Shown here: positions 6,608 through 13,136 of the stretch, piece after piece | Layout: every line of letters begins with the position of its first letter | Position numbering within the stretch: position 1 is the stretch's first letter | Assembly (NCBI GenBank): GCA_028696365.1 | Contig: JAQVHG010000018.1 | Location: forward strand, 1 to 17,424 | DNA length: 17,424 nucleotides | DNA from: Methanofollis sp. | GTDB taxonomy: Archaea > Halobacteriota > Methanomicrobia > Methanomicrobiales > Methanofollaceae | Reading direction: 5' to 3' | Notes under the pieces: model-generated | Databases searched by the model: none | What the model saw: the letters and a program-made list of their open reading frames with translations, nothing else | Told to the model about the DNA's origin: nothing | Made by a program: the position numbers and the translations under genes

Positions 6608-6841
6608 GGCTCTGTAGAAACCCTCACCTCTTGTGTGGATGAGAGGTGTGTCCCCCGCCTTCCCACCTCTTTGGCCGGGGGCTCTGCCCCCGGACCCCCG
6701 GGAACATGATAGGGTCAGGAAGGCAGAATCGATGACCATAAAGAGAGTGCCGCCGCCCTCGACCTATCGTGTGGGCGGGGGGTTCGGGGGGCGGCACGCC
6801 CCCCCGCCCAAGAAATTCATCAAGAGGAGTTCTACAAAACC
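6608..6841 (+). mobile_element. Inverted-repeat (MITE-like) element E, best-preserved copy
   Basis: The left end GGCTCTGTAGAAACCCTCA (6608-6626) and right end GAGGAGTTCTACAAAACC (6824-6841) define 234 bp with A7 on both sides. The interior has all family blocks in order: CCGCCTTCCCACCTC, a perfect stem CCGGGGGC-TCT-GCCCCCGG, AGGAAGGCAGAATCGATGACC, CGACCTATCGTGTG and GGGGGTTCGGGGGGCGGCACG. A frame crosses it on both strands, but none resembles a protein. It serves as the reference copy for comparing the others. Confidence 0.8.
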
Positions 6842-6901
6842 AAAAAAAGAGGAATCGAGAGTATTGGTTTTTTTCACACAGGAGGAATTCTGTGGTCTTG
6901 T
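6842..6901. other. Spacer between element array and DUF35 gene
   Basis: Sixty bases with A7 (6842-6848), which reads as a T-run on the minus strand, and TTTTTT (6868-6873) on the plus strand. The A7 could serve as terminator for the minus-strand mevalonate operon. Confidence 0.4.
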
Positions 6902-7291
6902 TTACATTGGGGCGAACTTCGTCCCATAGTAGATGACACCGCTCTCGCCCTCGGTACCGATCTTGCGGAAGACCGCCTTGACTGGCATTCCGATCTTGAC
7001 TTCTTCGGGTGAACAGACGAGCTGCGTCGTCAGCCTCGGTCCTTCCTCAAGTTCGACGATGGCAAGGACGTACGGCGTCAGGGCGGAGAACTGGTCGCTT
7101 GCAGTCCTGATCACCGAGTAGGTCACGACCTTGCCGACCCCTTTGAAGGTGTGGTTGACGATCGTGCCCTCGCGCCGGCACTCAGGGCAGAGGTTCCTGG
7201 GCGGATAGAAGTAGCGCCCGCAGGTCTCGCAGTGGGTCCCTTCCAGGTTATAGCGCTGGGGGATCTTTCTCCAGAAACGTGGTACCGACAT
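6902..7291 (-). CDS. DUF35 zinc-ribbon/OB-fold subunit of the thiolase/HMG-CoA synthase complex
   Basis: A 129-residue protein with an N-terminal zinc ribbon (C21, C24, C35, C38 in HCETCGRYFYPPRNLCPECR) followed by an OB fold. This is the DUF35 architecture that, in methanogens, joins thiolase and HMG-CoA synthase in one complex and lets acetoacetyl-CoA pass between them without release. It is encoded directly after the thiolase: the thiolase stop and this ATG are one base apart. GGAGG in the thiolase end (CTTCGGGAGGACCTGAG then ATG) is its ribosome-binding site and fixes the start at 7291; an upstream in-frame extension to 7345 overlaps the thiolase and is rejected. It is the last gene of the operon. 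Confidence 0.92.
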   Translation of the reverse strand: MSVPRFWRKIPQRYNLEGTHCETCGRYFYPPRNLCPECRREGTIVNHTFKGVGKVVTYSVIRTASDQFSALTPYVLAIVELEEGPRLTTQLVCSPEEVKIGMPVKAVFRKIGTEGESGVIYYGTKFAPM

Positions 7292-7292
7292 C

Positions 7293-8459
7293 TCAGGTCC
7301 TCCCGAAGATATGTGCGGCGACCGTCGCACCGGTCCCGCCGACATTGTGTGTCATGCCGATCTCAGCCCCGTCGACCTGCCGCTTCCCGGCCTCGCCGCG
7401 GAGCTGGAGCACGGCCTCGCAGACCTGCTTGATCCCGGTCGCCCCGACCGGGTGACCGCATGATTTCAACCCGCCGCTGGTGTTCACTGGGATCTGACCG
7501 TCCAGGGCGGTAGCGCCCTCTTCGGTGAACTTCCCGGCCTCTCCTTTCTTGCAGAAGCCGAGATCTTCGATGGCACAGATCTCCGCGATGGTGAAACAGT
7601 CGTGAACCTCGACAAAGTCGATGTCTTTTCGCTCGAGCCCGGCTGTCTGGAAGGCCCGGTTGCCTGCGGCCACGCTGGCGTCCAGGGTCGAGATGTCGCG
7701 GCGGTCATGGAGCGCAATGGTGTCGCTGGCCTGGGCGGTGGCGAGCACCTTGATCGGCGTGTCGGTGAACTTCCTTGCGACCTCCAGAGGTGCGACGACC
7801 ACGGCCGCCGCCCCGTCGGTGATCGGCGAGCAGTCGAAGAGCCGCAGCGGGTCGGCGACCAGCGTCGAGTTGGTCACCGTGTCCAGGGTAATCTCTTTCT
7901 GGAACTGTGCGATGGGGTTGCGCGCACCATTGTAGTGGTTCTTCACCGCGACCTGGGCGAGTTGTTCCCTGGTCAGGCCGTAGCGGTGGATATAGTCGTT
8001 GGCGATCATCGCATACAGCCCTGGGAAGGTCGCACCGGTGAAGCCTTCCCATTCACGGTCGGCCGCCCCGGCCAGGGCGTCGGTCGAGAGACTGGTGTCG
8101 ACATCGGTCATCTTCTCGACTCCTGCGGCGACGACGATGTCTGACATCCCTGAAGCGACCGAGATGACCGCCTCACGGAAGGCCAGGCCGCCTGAGGCAC
8201 AGGCCGCCTCGACACGGGTCGAGGGGATGTGCTCGGACGCAAGCCCGGCATAGTCGGCGATGAGTGCACCGATGTGTTCCTGCTCGATGAACCGCCCTGC
8301 GCTCATGTTCCCAACATACATGGCGTCGATCTGTTCGCCCGCAAGATTTGCGTCCTCGATGGCCTTGACGCCTGCCTCAACAAAGAGGTTCCTGAAGGAA
8401 CGGTCCCACCATTCACCAAATTTGGTGCAGCCGATCCCAATTACTGCTACATCTCTCAT
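7293..8459 (-). CDS. Acetyl-CoA C-acetyltransferase (archaeal thiolase, mevalonate pathway)
   Basis: A 388-residue thiolase-fold enzyme that condenses two acetyl-CoA to acetoacetyl-CoA, the first step of the mevalonate route to archaeal lipids. The nucleophilic cysteine is C87 in VEAACASGGLA. A second conserved site is HDCF (H286-C288), and the C-terminal CGHPVGATG holds C334 and H336. The NVGGTGATVAAHIFGR end is typical of the archaeal, SCP-x-like group. Its ATG overlaps the HMG-CoA synthase stop by four bases (ATGA), and DUF35 follows after one base. The thermodynamically poor condensation is pulled forward by channelling to HMG-CoA synthase in the known methanogen complex. Length and motifs are complete. 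Confidence 0.93.
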   Translation of the reverse strand: MRDVAVIGIGCTKFGEWWDRSFRNLFVEAGVKAIEDANLAGEQIDAMYVGNMSAGRFIEQEHIGALIADYAGLASEHIPSTRVEAACASGGLAFREAVISVASGMSDIVVAAGVEKMTDVDTSLSTDALAGAADREWEGFTGATFPGLYAMIANDYIHRYGLTREQLAQVAVKNHYNGARNPIAQFQKEITLDTVTNSTLVADPLRLFDCSPITDGAAAVVVAPLEVARKFTDTPIKVLATAQASDTIALHDRRDISTLDASVAAGNRAFQTAGLERKDIDFVEVHDCFTIAEICAIEDLGFCKKGEAGKFTEEGATALDGQIPVNTSGGLKSCGHPVGATGIKQVCEAVLQLRGEAGKRQVDGAEIGMTHNVGGTGATVAAHIFGRT

Positions 8460-9511
8460 TTTTGCACCATGATCTTACCCTTGTGTTTGGCATACTGTGC
8501 ATAGTCGAGATAGATCGGGTCTGCGAGGAGGGCCTCCACCGTCGGTGCCGCAGCCCGGTCGAAGACGTTGGTGTCCGCGATCAGATCGGTGACCGTGATG
8601 TCGAAGGCGTCGCTGCCCGCACCCGAGCCAAACGAGGTGACGAAGATCCGGTCGCCCGGTTTGGCGACATCGAGAGTCGCTGCAAGTCCGACCATCGAGG
8701 CGCCTGAGTAGGTGTTCCCGAGGTGCGGGACGACAAGGCCTGGCTTGATCTGCTCTCTGGTAAACCCAAGTTTGCCGGCGACGCGCCTTGGAAACTTGGC
8801 GTTCGGCTGGTGGAAGACGGCGTAGTCGTAGTCAGAGGGTTTGGTTCCCATCTGTTCGAGCATCATCCGAGCTGCTCCCTGGACGTGCTTGAAGTATCCA
8901 GGGTCGCCAGTGAACCGGCCGCCATGGCGGGGGTATGCCTGCCCTTCCCGGCGCCAGAAGTCCGGCGTATCGGTGGTATATGAGCAGGTGTGGTTGATCT
9001 CGGCGATCGGATCCTCAGATCCGATGACCATGGCGCACCCGCCGGCCGCGGCGGTGTACTCGAGGGCGTCGCCAGGTGCGCCCTGGGCGACGTCGGCCCC
9101 GACGGCGATGCCGTATGTCACCATCTTGCTCCCGACCAGGCCCATGCAGGTCTGGACGCCGGCGGTGCCGGCCTTGCATGCAAATTCGTAGTCGGCCGCG
9201 GTCATCACCGGGGTTGCCCCGATGGCCGCCCCGACCGTCGCCGCCGTCGGCTTGACGGCGTACGGGTGGGACTCTGAACCCACATAGATCGCCCCGATGG
9301 CGTCGCGGTCGACGTCTCTTCTGAGGAGTGCGTTCCTGGTCGCCTCGACGGCGATGGTCGCAGTGTCTTCGTCAAGGTCGGGGACCGACTTTTCCTGGAC
9401 ACCGAGGCCGCCTGAAATATCCTTGGGGTTGTCCCCCCAGACCCGGGCGATCTCCTCGACCTTGATCCTGAACCTGGGGATATATGCCCCATAACTGATG
9501 ATGCCTACCAT
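8456..9511 (-). CDS. Hydroxymethylglutaryl-CoA synthase (archaeal type)
   Basis: A 351-residue HMG-CoA synthase that joins acetyl-CoA and acetoacetyl-CoA to HMG-CoA. The catalytic triad of the family is visible: E80 in YVGSESHPYAVKP, C112 in FACKAGTAG and H234 in AVFHQPNAKFP. The C-terminal part has the GNTYSGASMVGLA and SFGSGAGSDAF blocks. It overlaps the regulator gene upstream by seven bases and the thiolase downstream by four, so the cluster is clearly one transcript. GAGGG about eight bases upstream of the ATG acts as its ribosome-binding site. It is complete, with no unusual residues. Confidence 0.95.
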   Translation of the reverse strand: MVGIISYGAYIPRFRIKVEEIARVWGDNPKDISGGLGVQEKSVPDLDEDTATIAVEATRNALLRRDVDRDAIGAIYVGSESHPYAVKPTAATVGAAIGATPVMTAADYEFACKAGTAGVQTCMGLVGSKMVTYGIAVGADVAQGAPGDALEYTAAAGGCAMVIGSEDPIAEINHTCSYTTDTPDFWRREGQAYPRHGGRFTGDPGYFKHVQGAARMMLEQMGTKPSDYDYAVFHQPNAKFPRRVAGKLGFTREQIKPGLVVPHLGNTYSGASMVGLAATLDVAKPGDRIFVTSFGSGAGSDAFDITVTDLIADTNVFDRAAAPTVEALLADPIYLDYAQYAKHKGKIMVQK

Positions 9512-10218
9512 TCTTTTTCCCTCAATGTGCTCACGATTTGTTCGACGTCCATCGACGTGCAGAGTACAGTGATCCGGTCGCGTTCAGCCAACTTCGGAAC
9601 GAGCGGATGGACCTGCTCTACCTCAAGTCCCTGGAGGACCACGCACCGCGGTTTGAAGGGGGTTACCCTGATCGCTACGAGCGGGGACTTCCCGGTCGAG
9701 ACATTGGTGAAGATGAGCGCACGCTCGGTGCTCCATCCATAGATGCGGTTGAATTCGTTCGAAGAGAGTTGCAGGATCGCGTTGAGGCTGTTGACCACGG
9801 TGTACCCGAAGATGGAGAGGTCAACTGATCCACAGAGTCGCTGCGCACCCACGGCCTTCGCAAACTCGGTCATGGGGACCGAAGAGGCGTAGTCGTGGAT
9901 GTCATAGATGACGTCATCGTCATCAAAGGCATTGTAGAGGATCCTGGAGAATCGCTGGATATACTTCCCGCCGTTCTCCTCGTCGATCGAGAGGATGGTG
10001 TCGACGATCTTGCCGACCACGGCGGTCCCCGGGCTTTTGCGCCTTCCCCCTTCATAGTCTGAGATGACCGAGGGAGAGACGCCGAGCTGCTCTGCAAGCA
10101 TCCCCTGTGGGATGCCGAAACTCATGCGCCATTTTTTCAGGGCTTTTCCCGGTGAGTCCGAGAGCGTAATCTCACCTGCCATCTTCTCGGCAAGTTGCTT
10201 ACGCAATTCGGAGTTCAT
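9505..10218 (-). CDS. COG1709-type transcriptional regulator (XRE-like HTH plus ligand-type domain)
   Basis: A 237-residue protein with an XRE/Cro-type helix-turn-helix at about 24-65 (ALKKWRMSFGIPQGMLAEQL then VSPSVISDYEGGRRKSPG) and a C-terminal domain of about 150 residues that looks like an alpha/beta regulatory module (AVGAQRLCGSVDLSIFGYTVV...RALIFTNVSTGKSPLVAIRVTPFKP). It matches the archaeal group of predicted regulators often found next to the HMG-CoA synthase gene. It is the first gene of the operon and overlaps HMG-CoA synthase by seven bases. That suggests it controls mevalonate genes, possibly including its own promoter; this is inference. The start is ATG 10218, with a TTATTTAATC box about 28 nt upstream. 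Confidence 0.85.
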   Translation of the reverse strand: MNSELRKQLAEKMAGEITLSDSPGKALKKWRMSFGIPQGMLAEQLGVSPSVISDYEGGRRKSPGTAVVGKIVDTILSIDEENGGKYIQRFSRILYNAFDDDDVIYDIHDYASSVPMTEFAKAVGAQRLCGSVDLSIFGYTVVNSLNAILQLSSNEFNRIYGWSTERALIFTNVSTGKSPLVAIRVTPFKPRCVVLQGLEVEQVHPLVPKLAERDRITVLCTSMDVEQIVSTLREKEW

Positions 10219-10240
10219 GAGGATAGATGTTTACCACGTA

Positions 10241-10251
10241 GATTAAATAAT
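10241..10251. promoter_or_regulatory. TATA region of the mevalonate operon in the divergent spacer
   Basis: GATTAAATAAT reads as a TATA-like TTATTTAATC on the minus strand, 28 nt before ATG 10218 of the regulator. It lies about 80 nt upstream of ribK, so a protein bound here could affect both directions. Confidence 0.5.
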
Positions 10252-10294
10252 TAACGAATGGTCCATCGACAATATGCGAAGTCAAGTGCGCAAT

Positions 10295-10306
10295 CCATAT
10301 ATAGGA
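10295..10306 (+). promoter_or_regulatory. TATA box of ribK
   Basis: CCATATATAGGA is centred about 28 nt upstream of ATG 10328. This supports that ATG as the start of a leaderless transcript, against the longer frame from 10274, which the box would lie inside. Confidence 0.6.
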
Positions 10307-10327
10307 TGCATCTCAATTTTGAAACAC

Positions 10328-10996
10328 ATGATGGATGCAGGAGATCTCCAGTGCCTGAAGGTCGTTGCACTCATGGGCGGACTGCGGAGCTCTGCCTGGA
10401 TGTCCTCACAGTCTCTGGCCAACGCCCTGAATATCAGCCCCCAGACGGCCTCGCGCCGGCTCAAGGCCCTTGAGGCGACAGGGATGATCACGCGCACTGT
10501 CAGGACCGACGGGCAGTACGTGGCCGTTGCCCCTGCCGGCGAGGAGGAACTCAGGCGTGAGTACTCGGCGTACTCCCGGATCTTCTCCCCTAACGGCGGC
10601 TATTATGTCCTTAAGGGGGCGGTGATCAGCGGTCTTGGTGAGGGAAGTTACTACATCGACCACCCCCAATACCGTGAACAGTTTATCGATAAACTCGGGT
10701 TTAATGCTTATCCTGGCACGCTCAATGTCAGACTCGATCCAGAGAGTGTCAAGGTGAAACGTCGTCTCGAAGGATTGGTCTGGATCGGGATTGAGGGCTT
10801 TGAGGCCGACGGGAGATCGTTCGGGGATGCTCGGTGCCACCCGTGTCGTGTCGGCGAGTGTCCGGGCGCGATTATCGAGCCAAGACGGAGCCACTACCCC
10901 GAGGAGATCATTGAGATCATCTCGCCGGCACCTTTACGCGAGACCTTTGGACTGCAAGACAACGACATCGTACATGTGGAGGTAACCCATGATTGA
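10328..10996 (+). CDS. ribK: CTP-dependent riboflavin kinase with N-terminal winged HTH
   Basis: From ATG 10328 the protein has 222 residues. Residues about 8-70 form a winged helix-turn-helix (SSQSLANALNISPQTASRRL then a wing), and residues about 90-222 form the DUF120/RibK domain. Diagnostic parts are LKGAVISGLGEGSYYI (the CTP-binding loop), PGTLNVRL (about 129-136), a HPCRVGECPG stretch and TFGLQDNDIVHVEV. RibK phosphorylates riboflavin to FMN using CTP instead of ATP, which is specific to archaea. An upstream in-frame ATG at 10274 would add 18 residues, but a TATA box sits inside that extension. Its end overlaps ribB by eight bases. The HTH suggests a second role as regulator of riboflavin genes; that dual function is known in some archaeal homologues and is inferred here. 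Confidence 0.92.
   Translation: MMDAGDLQCLKVVALMGGLRSSAWMSSQSLANALNISPQTASRRLKALEATGMITRTVRTDGQYVAVAPAGEEELRREYSAYSRIFSPNGGYYVLKGAVISGLGEGSYYIDHPQYREQFIDKLGFNAYPGTLNVRLDPESVKVKRRLEGLVWIGIEGFEADGRSFGDARCHPCRVGECPGAIIEPRRSHYPEEIIEIISPAPLRETFGLQDNDIVHVEVTHD
10978..10985 (+). promoter_or_regulatory. Strong Shine-Dalgarno of ribB
   Basis: GGAGGTAA inside the end of ribK lies a few bases before ATG 10989 and fixes the ribB start. Confidence 0.75.
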
Positions 10997-11672
10997 AGAC
11001 GCATATGCCGCCCTCAGAGAGGGCAAGATTGTACTGCTCTATGACTTCGACGACCGCGAGAAGGAGACCGACCTGATCATCAGGGCCGACGCGGTCACGC
11101 CCAAAGATGTGCTGACGATGCGCCGCGACGGTGGCGGACTGATCTGCACCGCAGTCCATCCTGAGGCAGCAAAAAAACTCGGTCTTCCCTTTGCCTCCGA
11201 CCTCCTGCAGGGCTTTGGGGCGGTCGAACACCTGGGCGACATCCCTTATGACCGGAAAAACCACTCGTCGTTCTCGATCTGGGTGAACCATCGGAGTACC
11301 TATACAGGGATCCCTGACCGCGACCGGGCGACGACCATCAACGCCATCGCCGATCAGGTGAAGATGTCTCTCAATGGCGGTGGGCAGGACTTTGCAACTG
11401 AGTTCAGGACGCCTGGCCATGTCGCGATCCTCAGAGCGGCCGACGGTCTCCTCGATGTCCGCCGGGGGCAGACTGAACTCTCGATCGCCCTGGCCGAACA
11501 GGCCGGGGTAACGCCTGCGGTCGTGGTCTGTGAGATGCTCGACGACGAGACCGGGCTTGCACTCTCGAAGGACGATGCAAAGGCCTATGCCGAGAAGCAT
11601 GGGCTTGTCTTCATTGAGGGAAAAGAGGTTCTTGAAAGGTGGGATACGTTGAAGACTGCCAACAATGCCTAA
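10989..11672 (+). CDS. ribB: 3,4-dihydroxy-2-butanone 4-phosphate synthase
   Basis: A 227-residue RibB-family enzyme. It converts ribulose 5-phosphate to formate and the four-carbon precursor of the lumazine ring in flavin and, in archaea, also supports F420-related flavin needs. The acidic metal-binding loop is DFDDREKETDL (19-29), followed by VLTMRRDGGGLICTAV. HRSTYTGIPDRDRATTI corresponds to the substrate loop, FRTPGHVAILRA holds the conserved His, and GQTELSIALAEQAGVTP holds the second conserved Glu. It overlaps ribK by eight bases and has its own strong ribosome-binding site. A T7 run at 11682-11688 ends the operon. Confidence 0.93.
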   Translation: MIEDAYAALREGKIVLLYDFDDREKETDLIIRADAVTPKDVLTMRRDGGGLICTAVHPEAAKKLGLPFASDLLQGFGAVEHLGDIPYDRKNHSSFSIWVNHRSTYTGIPDRDRATTINAIADQVKMSLNGGGQDFATEFRTPGHVAILRAADGLLDVRRGQTELSIALAEQAGVTPAVVVCEMLDDETGLALSKDDAKAYAEKHGLVFIEGKEVLERWDTLKTANNA

Positions 11673-11681
11673 ATATATCCA

Positions 11682-11688
11682 TTTTTTT
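11682..11688 (+). terminator. T-run terminator of ribK-ribB
   Basis: TTTTTTT begins ten bases after the ribB stop codon, and more T-rich sequence follows. Archaeal terminators are typically such T-runs. Confidence 0.55.
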
Positions 11689-11765
11689 CTTTATTCCAGT
11701 ATTCCATGATTATTTTTTTGATTTTCTTTATGGTGCTTTTTTTATAGCATTTGCCGAGAATCGTA

Positions 11766-11776
11766 ACAGATAAATG
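11766..11776 (+). promoter_or_regulatory. TATA-like box for recombinase-like gene
   Basis: ACAGATAAATG is centred about 27 nt before ATG 11799. The intervening sequence is strongly AT-rich and lacks a clear Shine-Dalgarno sequence, so the transcript may be leaderless. Confidence 0.4.
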
Positions 11777-11798
11777 GTCATGAATTTTAATATTTTTT

Positions 11799-12440
11799 AT
11801 GAAGAAAGATGCCGTGGCCTACCTTTCTACCAGAAAAAAAGGCGATATGGAGCATCATCGCGGGATTTTGGAAGAATATTGCAAATATAAGTTTCGCATC
11901 AATAGGCTTTTCACCGACCACCGGGTGAATAGCACGCCGCCCAGAAAACGGGAGGGCTATCTTGAGATGCTTACATATTGCCAGGAGCATGGGATCACGC
12001 ACATCCTGTTTTTAAATCTCCCGTCCCTCTCCAGAAATCTTGACAACGGTCTTGATGAACTGGAACTCCTCGTCAGCGAAGGTTGCATTCCTTACTTTGC
12101 CGAGAACGATTTTATTGCGCATATCGACGATCCCACAGCACGGACACGAGACCTCAAGAACTTCCTCACATACATGCACGCATATCAGGGGTTCGCCCGC
12201 AAGACCTATTCACATCATGCACGCTCGTCTTCCAAACCGAAGGGCACCATCGGACGCCCCAGGGCCCTGAACGACGGGCAGGTCGAGGCCTTGATCACGG
12301 TCAGGCGTTCTGGGGTCAGCATCTCTCAGATCTGCCGGATGTTCAGTGTGAGCAGGAGCACAGTCTCCAAGATCCTCGATGATTATCCAGAGTTGAAAGG
12401 CGAGTGGAAAGGGGCACGTTCATCCGCGAAAAACGAATAA
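11799..12440 (+). CDS. Serine-recombinase (resolvase) family protein with degenerate active site
   Basis: This 213-residue protein has the layout of a small serine recombinase: a resolvase catalytic domain (1-135) and a C-terminal resolvase-type HTH (about 152-195, GRPRALNDGQ...GVSISQICRMFSVSRSTVSKIL). The nucleophile position S10 is kept (VAYLST). R51 matches the conserved Arg after the FTDHRVNS loop, and R79 in NLPSLSRN matches gamma-delta resolvase R71. However, the residue matching R8 is Y8, and the Asp-Arg pair of LDRLxR is replaced by Pro-Ser (P75, S76). These are catalytic positions, so activity is doubtful. It is shorter than large recombinases and has no zinc ribbon. It stands alone, in an AT-rich setting between ribB and a gene-poor stretch, which suggests acquired DNA. 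It may be a former resolvase now acting as a DNA-binding protein. Confidence 0.8.
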   Translation: MKKDAVAYLSTRKKGDMEHHRGILEEYCKYKFRINRLFTDHRVNSTPPRKREGYLEMLTYCQEHGITHILFLNLPSLSRNLDNGLDELELLVSEGCIPYFAENDFIAHIDDPTARTRDLKNFLTYMHAYQGFARKTYSHHARSSSKPKGTIGRPRALNDGQVEALITVRRSGVSISQICRMFSVSRSTVSKILDDYPELKGEWKGARSSAKNE

Positions 12441-12777
12441 TTTTTTAGAATTTCTCGACTGAATCTTTTTTTGCAAGAATTTTAAACTCCGTAGCCGATC
12501 TACAATCTTCTCAAATGCTTTTTTGCTCATGCTCTCTCATCCACATAGGGAGAGATGGGGCGGCGTCCCGTGCGTCAGGATTTATTTCTCCACCCCCTCC
12601 CCTGCGGGTTTTCCACAGGATGTGAGGGGTGAAGGGTTACGAACATGATGACAGAGAGGATCGAAAAACCCTGTGAAGATAAAACTGAATATTTTCGGTG
12701 CATAGAAAATTGAAATTCGTCATGACAAAAAAAGAGAAATATTTTTTCGCCCACAAAGATGTAGAGGGATTTTCTTA

Positions 12778-12887
12778 CAGGATGATCCTGAGTACATATT
12801 TTCTCAACCTCTTCTGCTCTTCCTATGAGAAGATAGAACTGAGGACGATAGAACTCCCATCAGGATCATCTATCGTGCTATCCTGAT
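12778..12887. repeat. Cluster of inverted TCAGGAT motifs
   Basis: CAGGATGATCCTG (12778-12790) is an interrupted palindrome. GATGATCCTGA (12781-12791) is a perfect 11-bp inverted match to TCAGGATCATC (12860-12870). ATCAGGAT (12859-12866) is in turn inverted relative to ATCCTGAT (12880-12887). A further TCAGGAT occurs near 12576. Arrangements of this type are seen at protein-binding or recombination sites, but no such role is shown here. Confidence 0.5.
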
Positions 12888-12932
12888 CCGATCGGCTCAT
12901 GAGATCTGGTGAATCAGAGTGAGAACGAATTT

Positions 12933-13010
12933 GGGCTCTGTAGAAATCCTCTGGATAACTCTCTCTGCCGGGGGGGCGTGCTGCCCTCGGCGAGAGATTA
13001 TGGGAAGGCG
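12933..13010 (+). mobile_element. Truncated inverted-repeat element H
   Basis: GGGCTCTGTAGAAATCCTC (12933-12951) is a good left terminal repeat. The following GCCGGGGGGGCGTGCTGCCC and CGGCGAGAG resemble the G/C block near the right side of element F. No right terminal repeat is found, so this is a remnant; the end coordinate is approximate. Confidence 0.5.
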
Positions 13011-13136
13011 ACGAATGCGTGGTTATGTCATGTAAAAGGGGGGAGGACACTACCATCTTCATCGCTATTTTTGAGAAAGATATGGGGGGGAGTTTTAGGA
13101 TGACCTCATGAGCAGTAGGTGCTCCAACCGATCCCC

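Larger units (their letters stand above)
12441..13136. other. Gene-poor region with T-runs, small hairpins and one element remnant
   Basis: About 700 bases. T6 (12441-12446) and T7 (12466-12472) follow the recombinase gene and are its likely terminators. A possible hairpin pairs CACCCCCTC (12591-12599) with GAGGGGTG (12624-12631). A short open frame from ATG 12722 to 12886 has a weak TATA-like AATATTTT upstream; its product (54 residues, rich in Phe, Tyr and Lys) is not recognisable and I do not call it. Several TCAGGAT/ATCCTGA motifs cluster at 12778-12887. An inverted-repeat element remnant begins at 12933. The AT content is higher than in neighbouring genes. Confidence 0.5.

Noticed and set aside
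5946..6841. CRISPR array as explanation of the repeated units
   Set aside because: The units are about 170-235 bp with inverted terminal repeats and conserved interiors. There are no short direct repeats with unique spacers and no cas gene.
10917..11600. Minus-strand frame of 227 codons opposite ribB
   Set aside because: ribB is unambiguous, and the antisense frame follows from its codon bias.
12722..12886. Small AT-rich frame (54 residues) in the gene-poor region
   Set aside because: No recognisable pattern, only a weak TATA-like sequence, and the end lies inside the TCAGGAT inverted-repeat cluster. Could be a small protein, but support is too thin.
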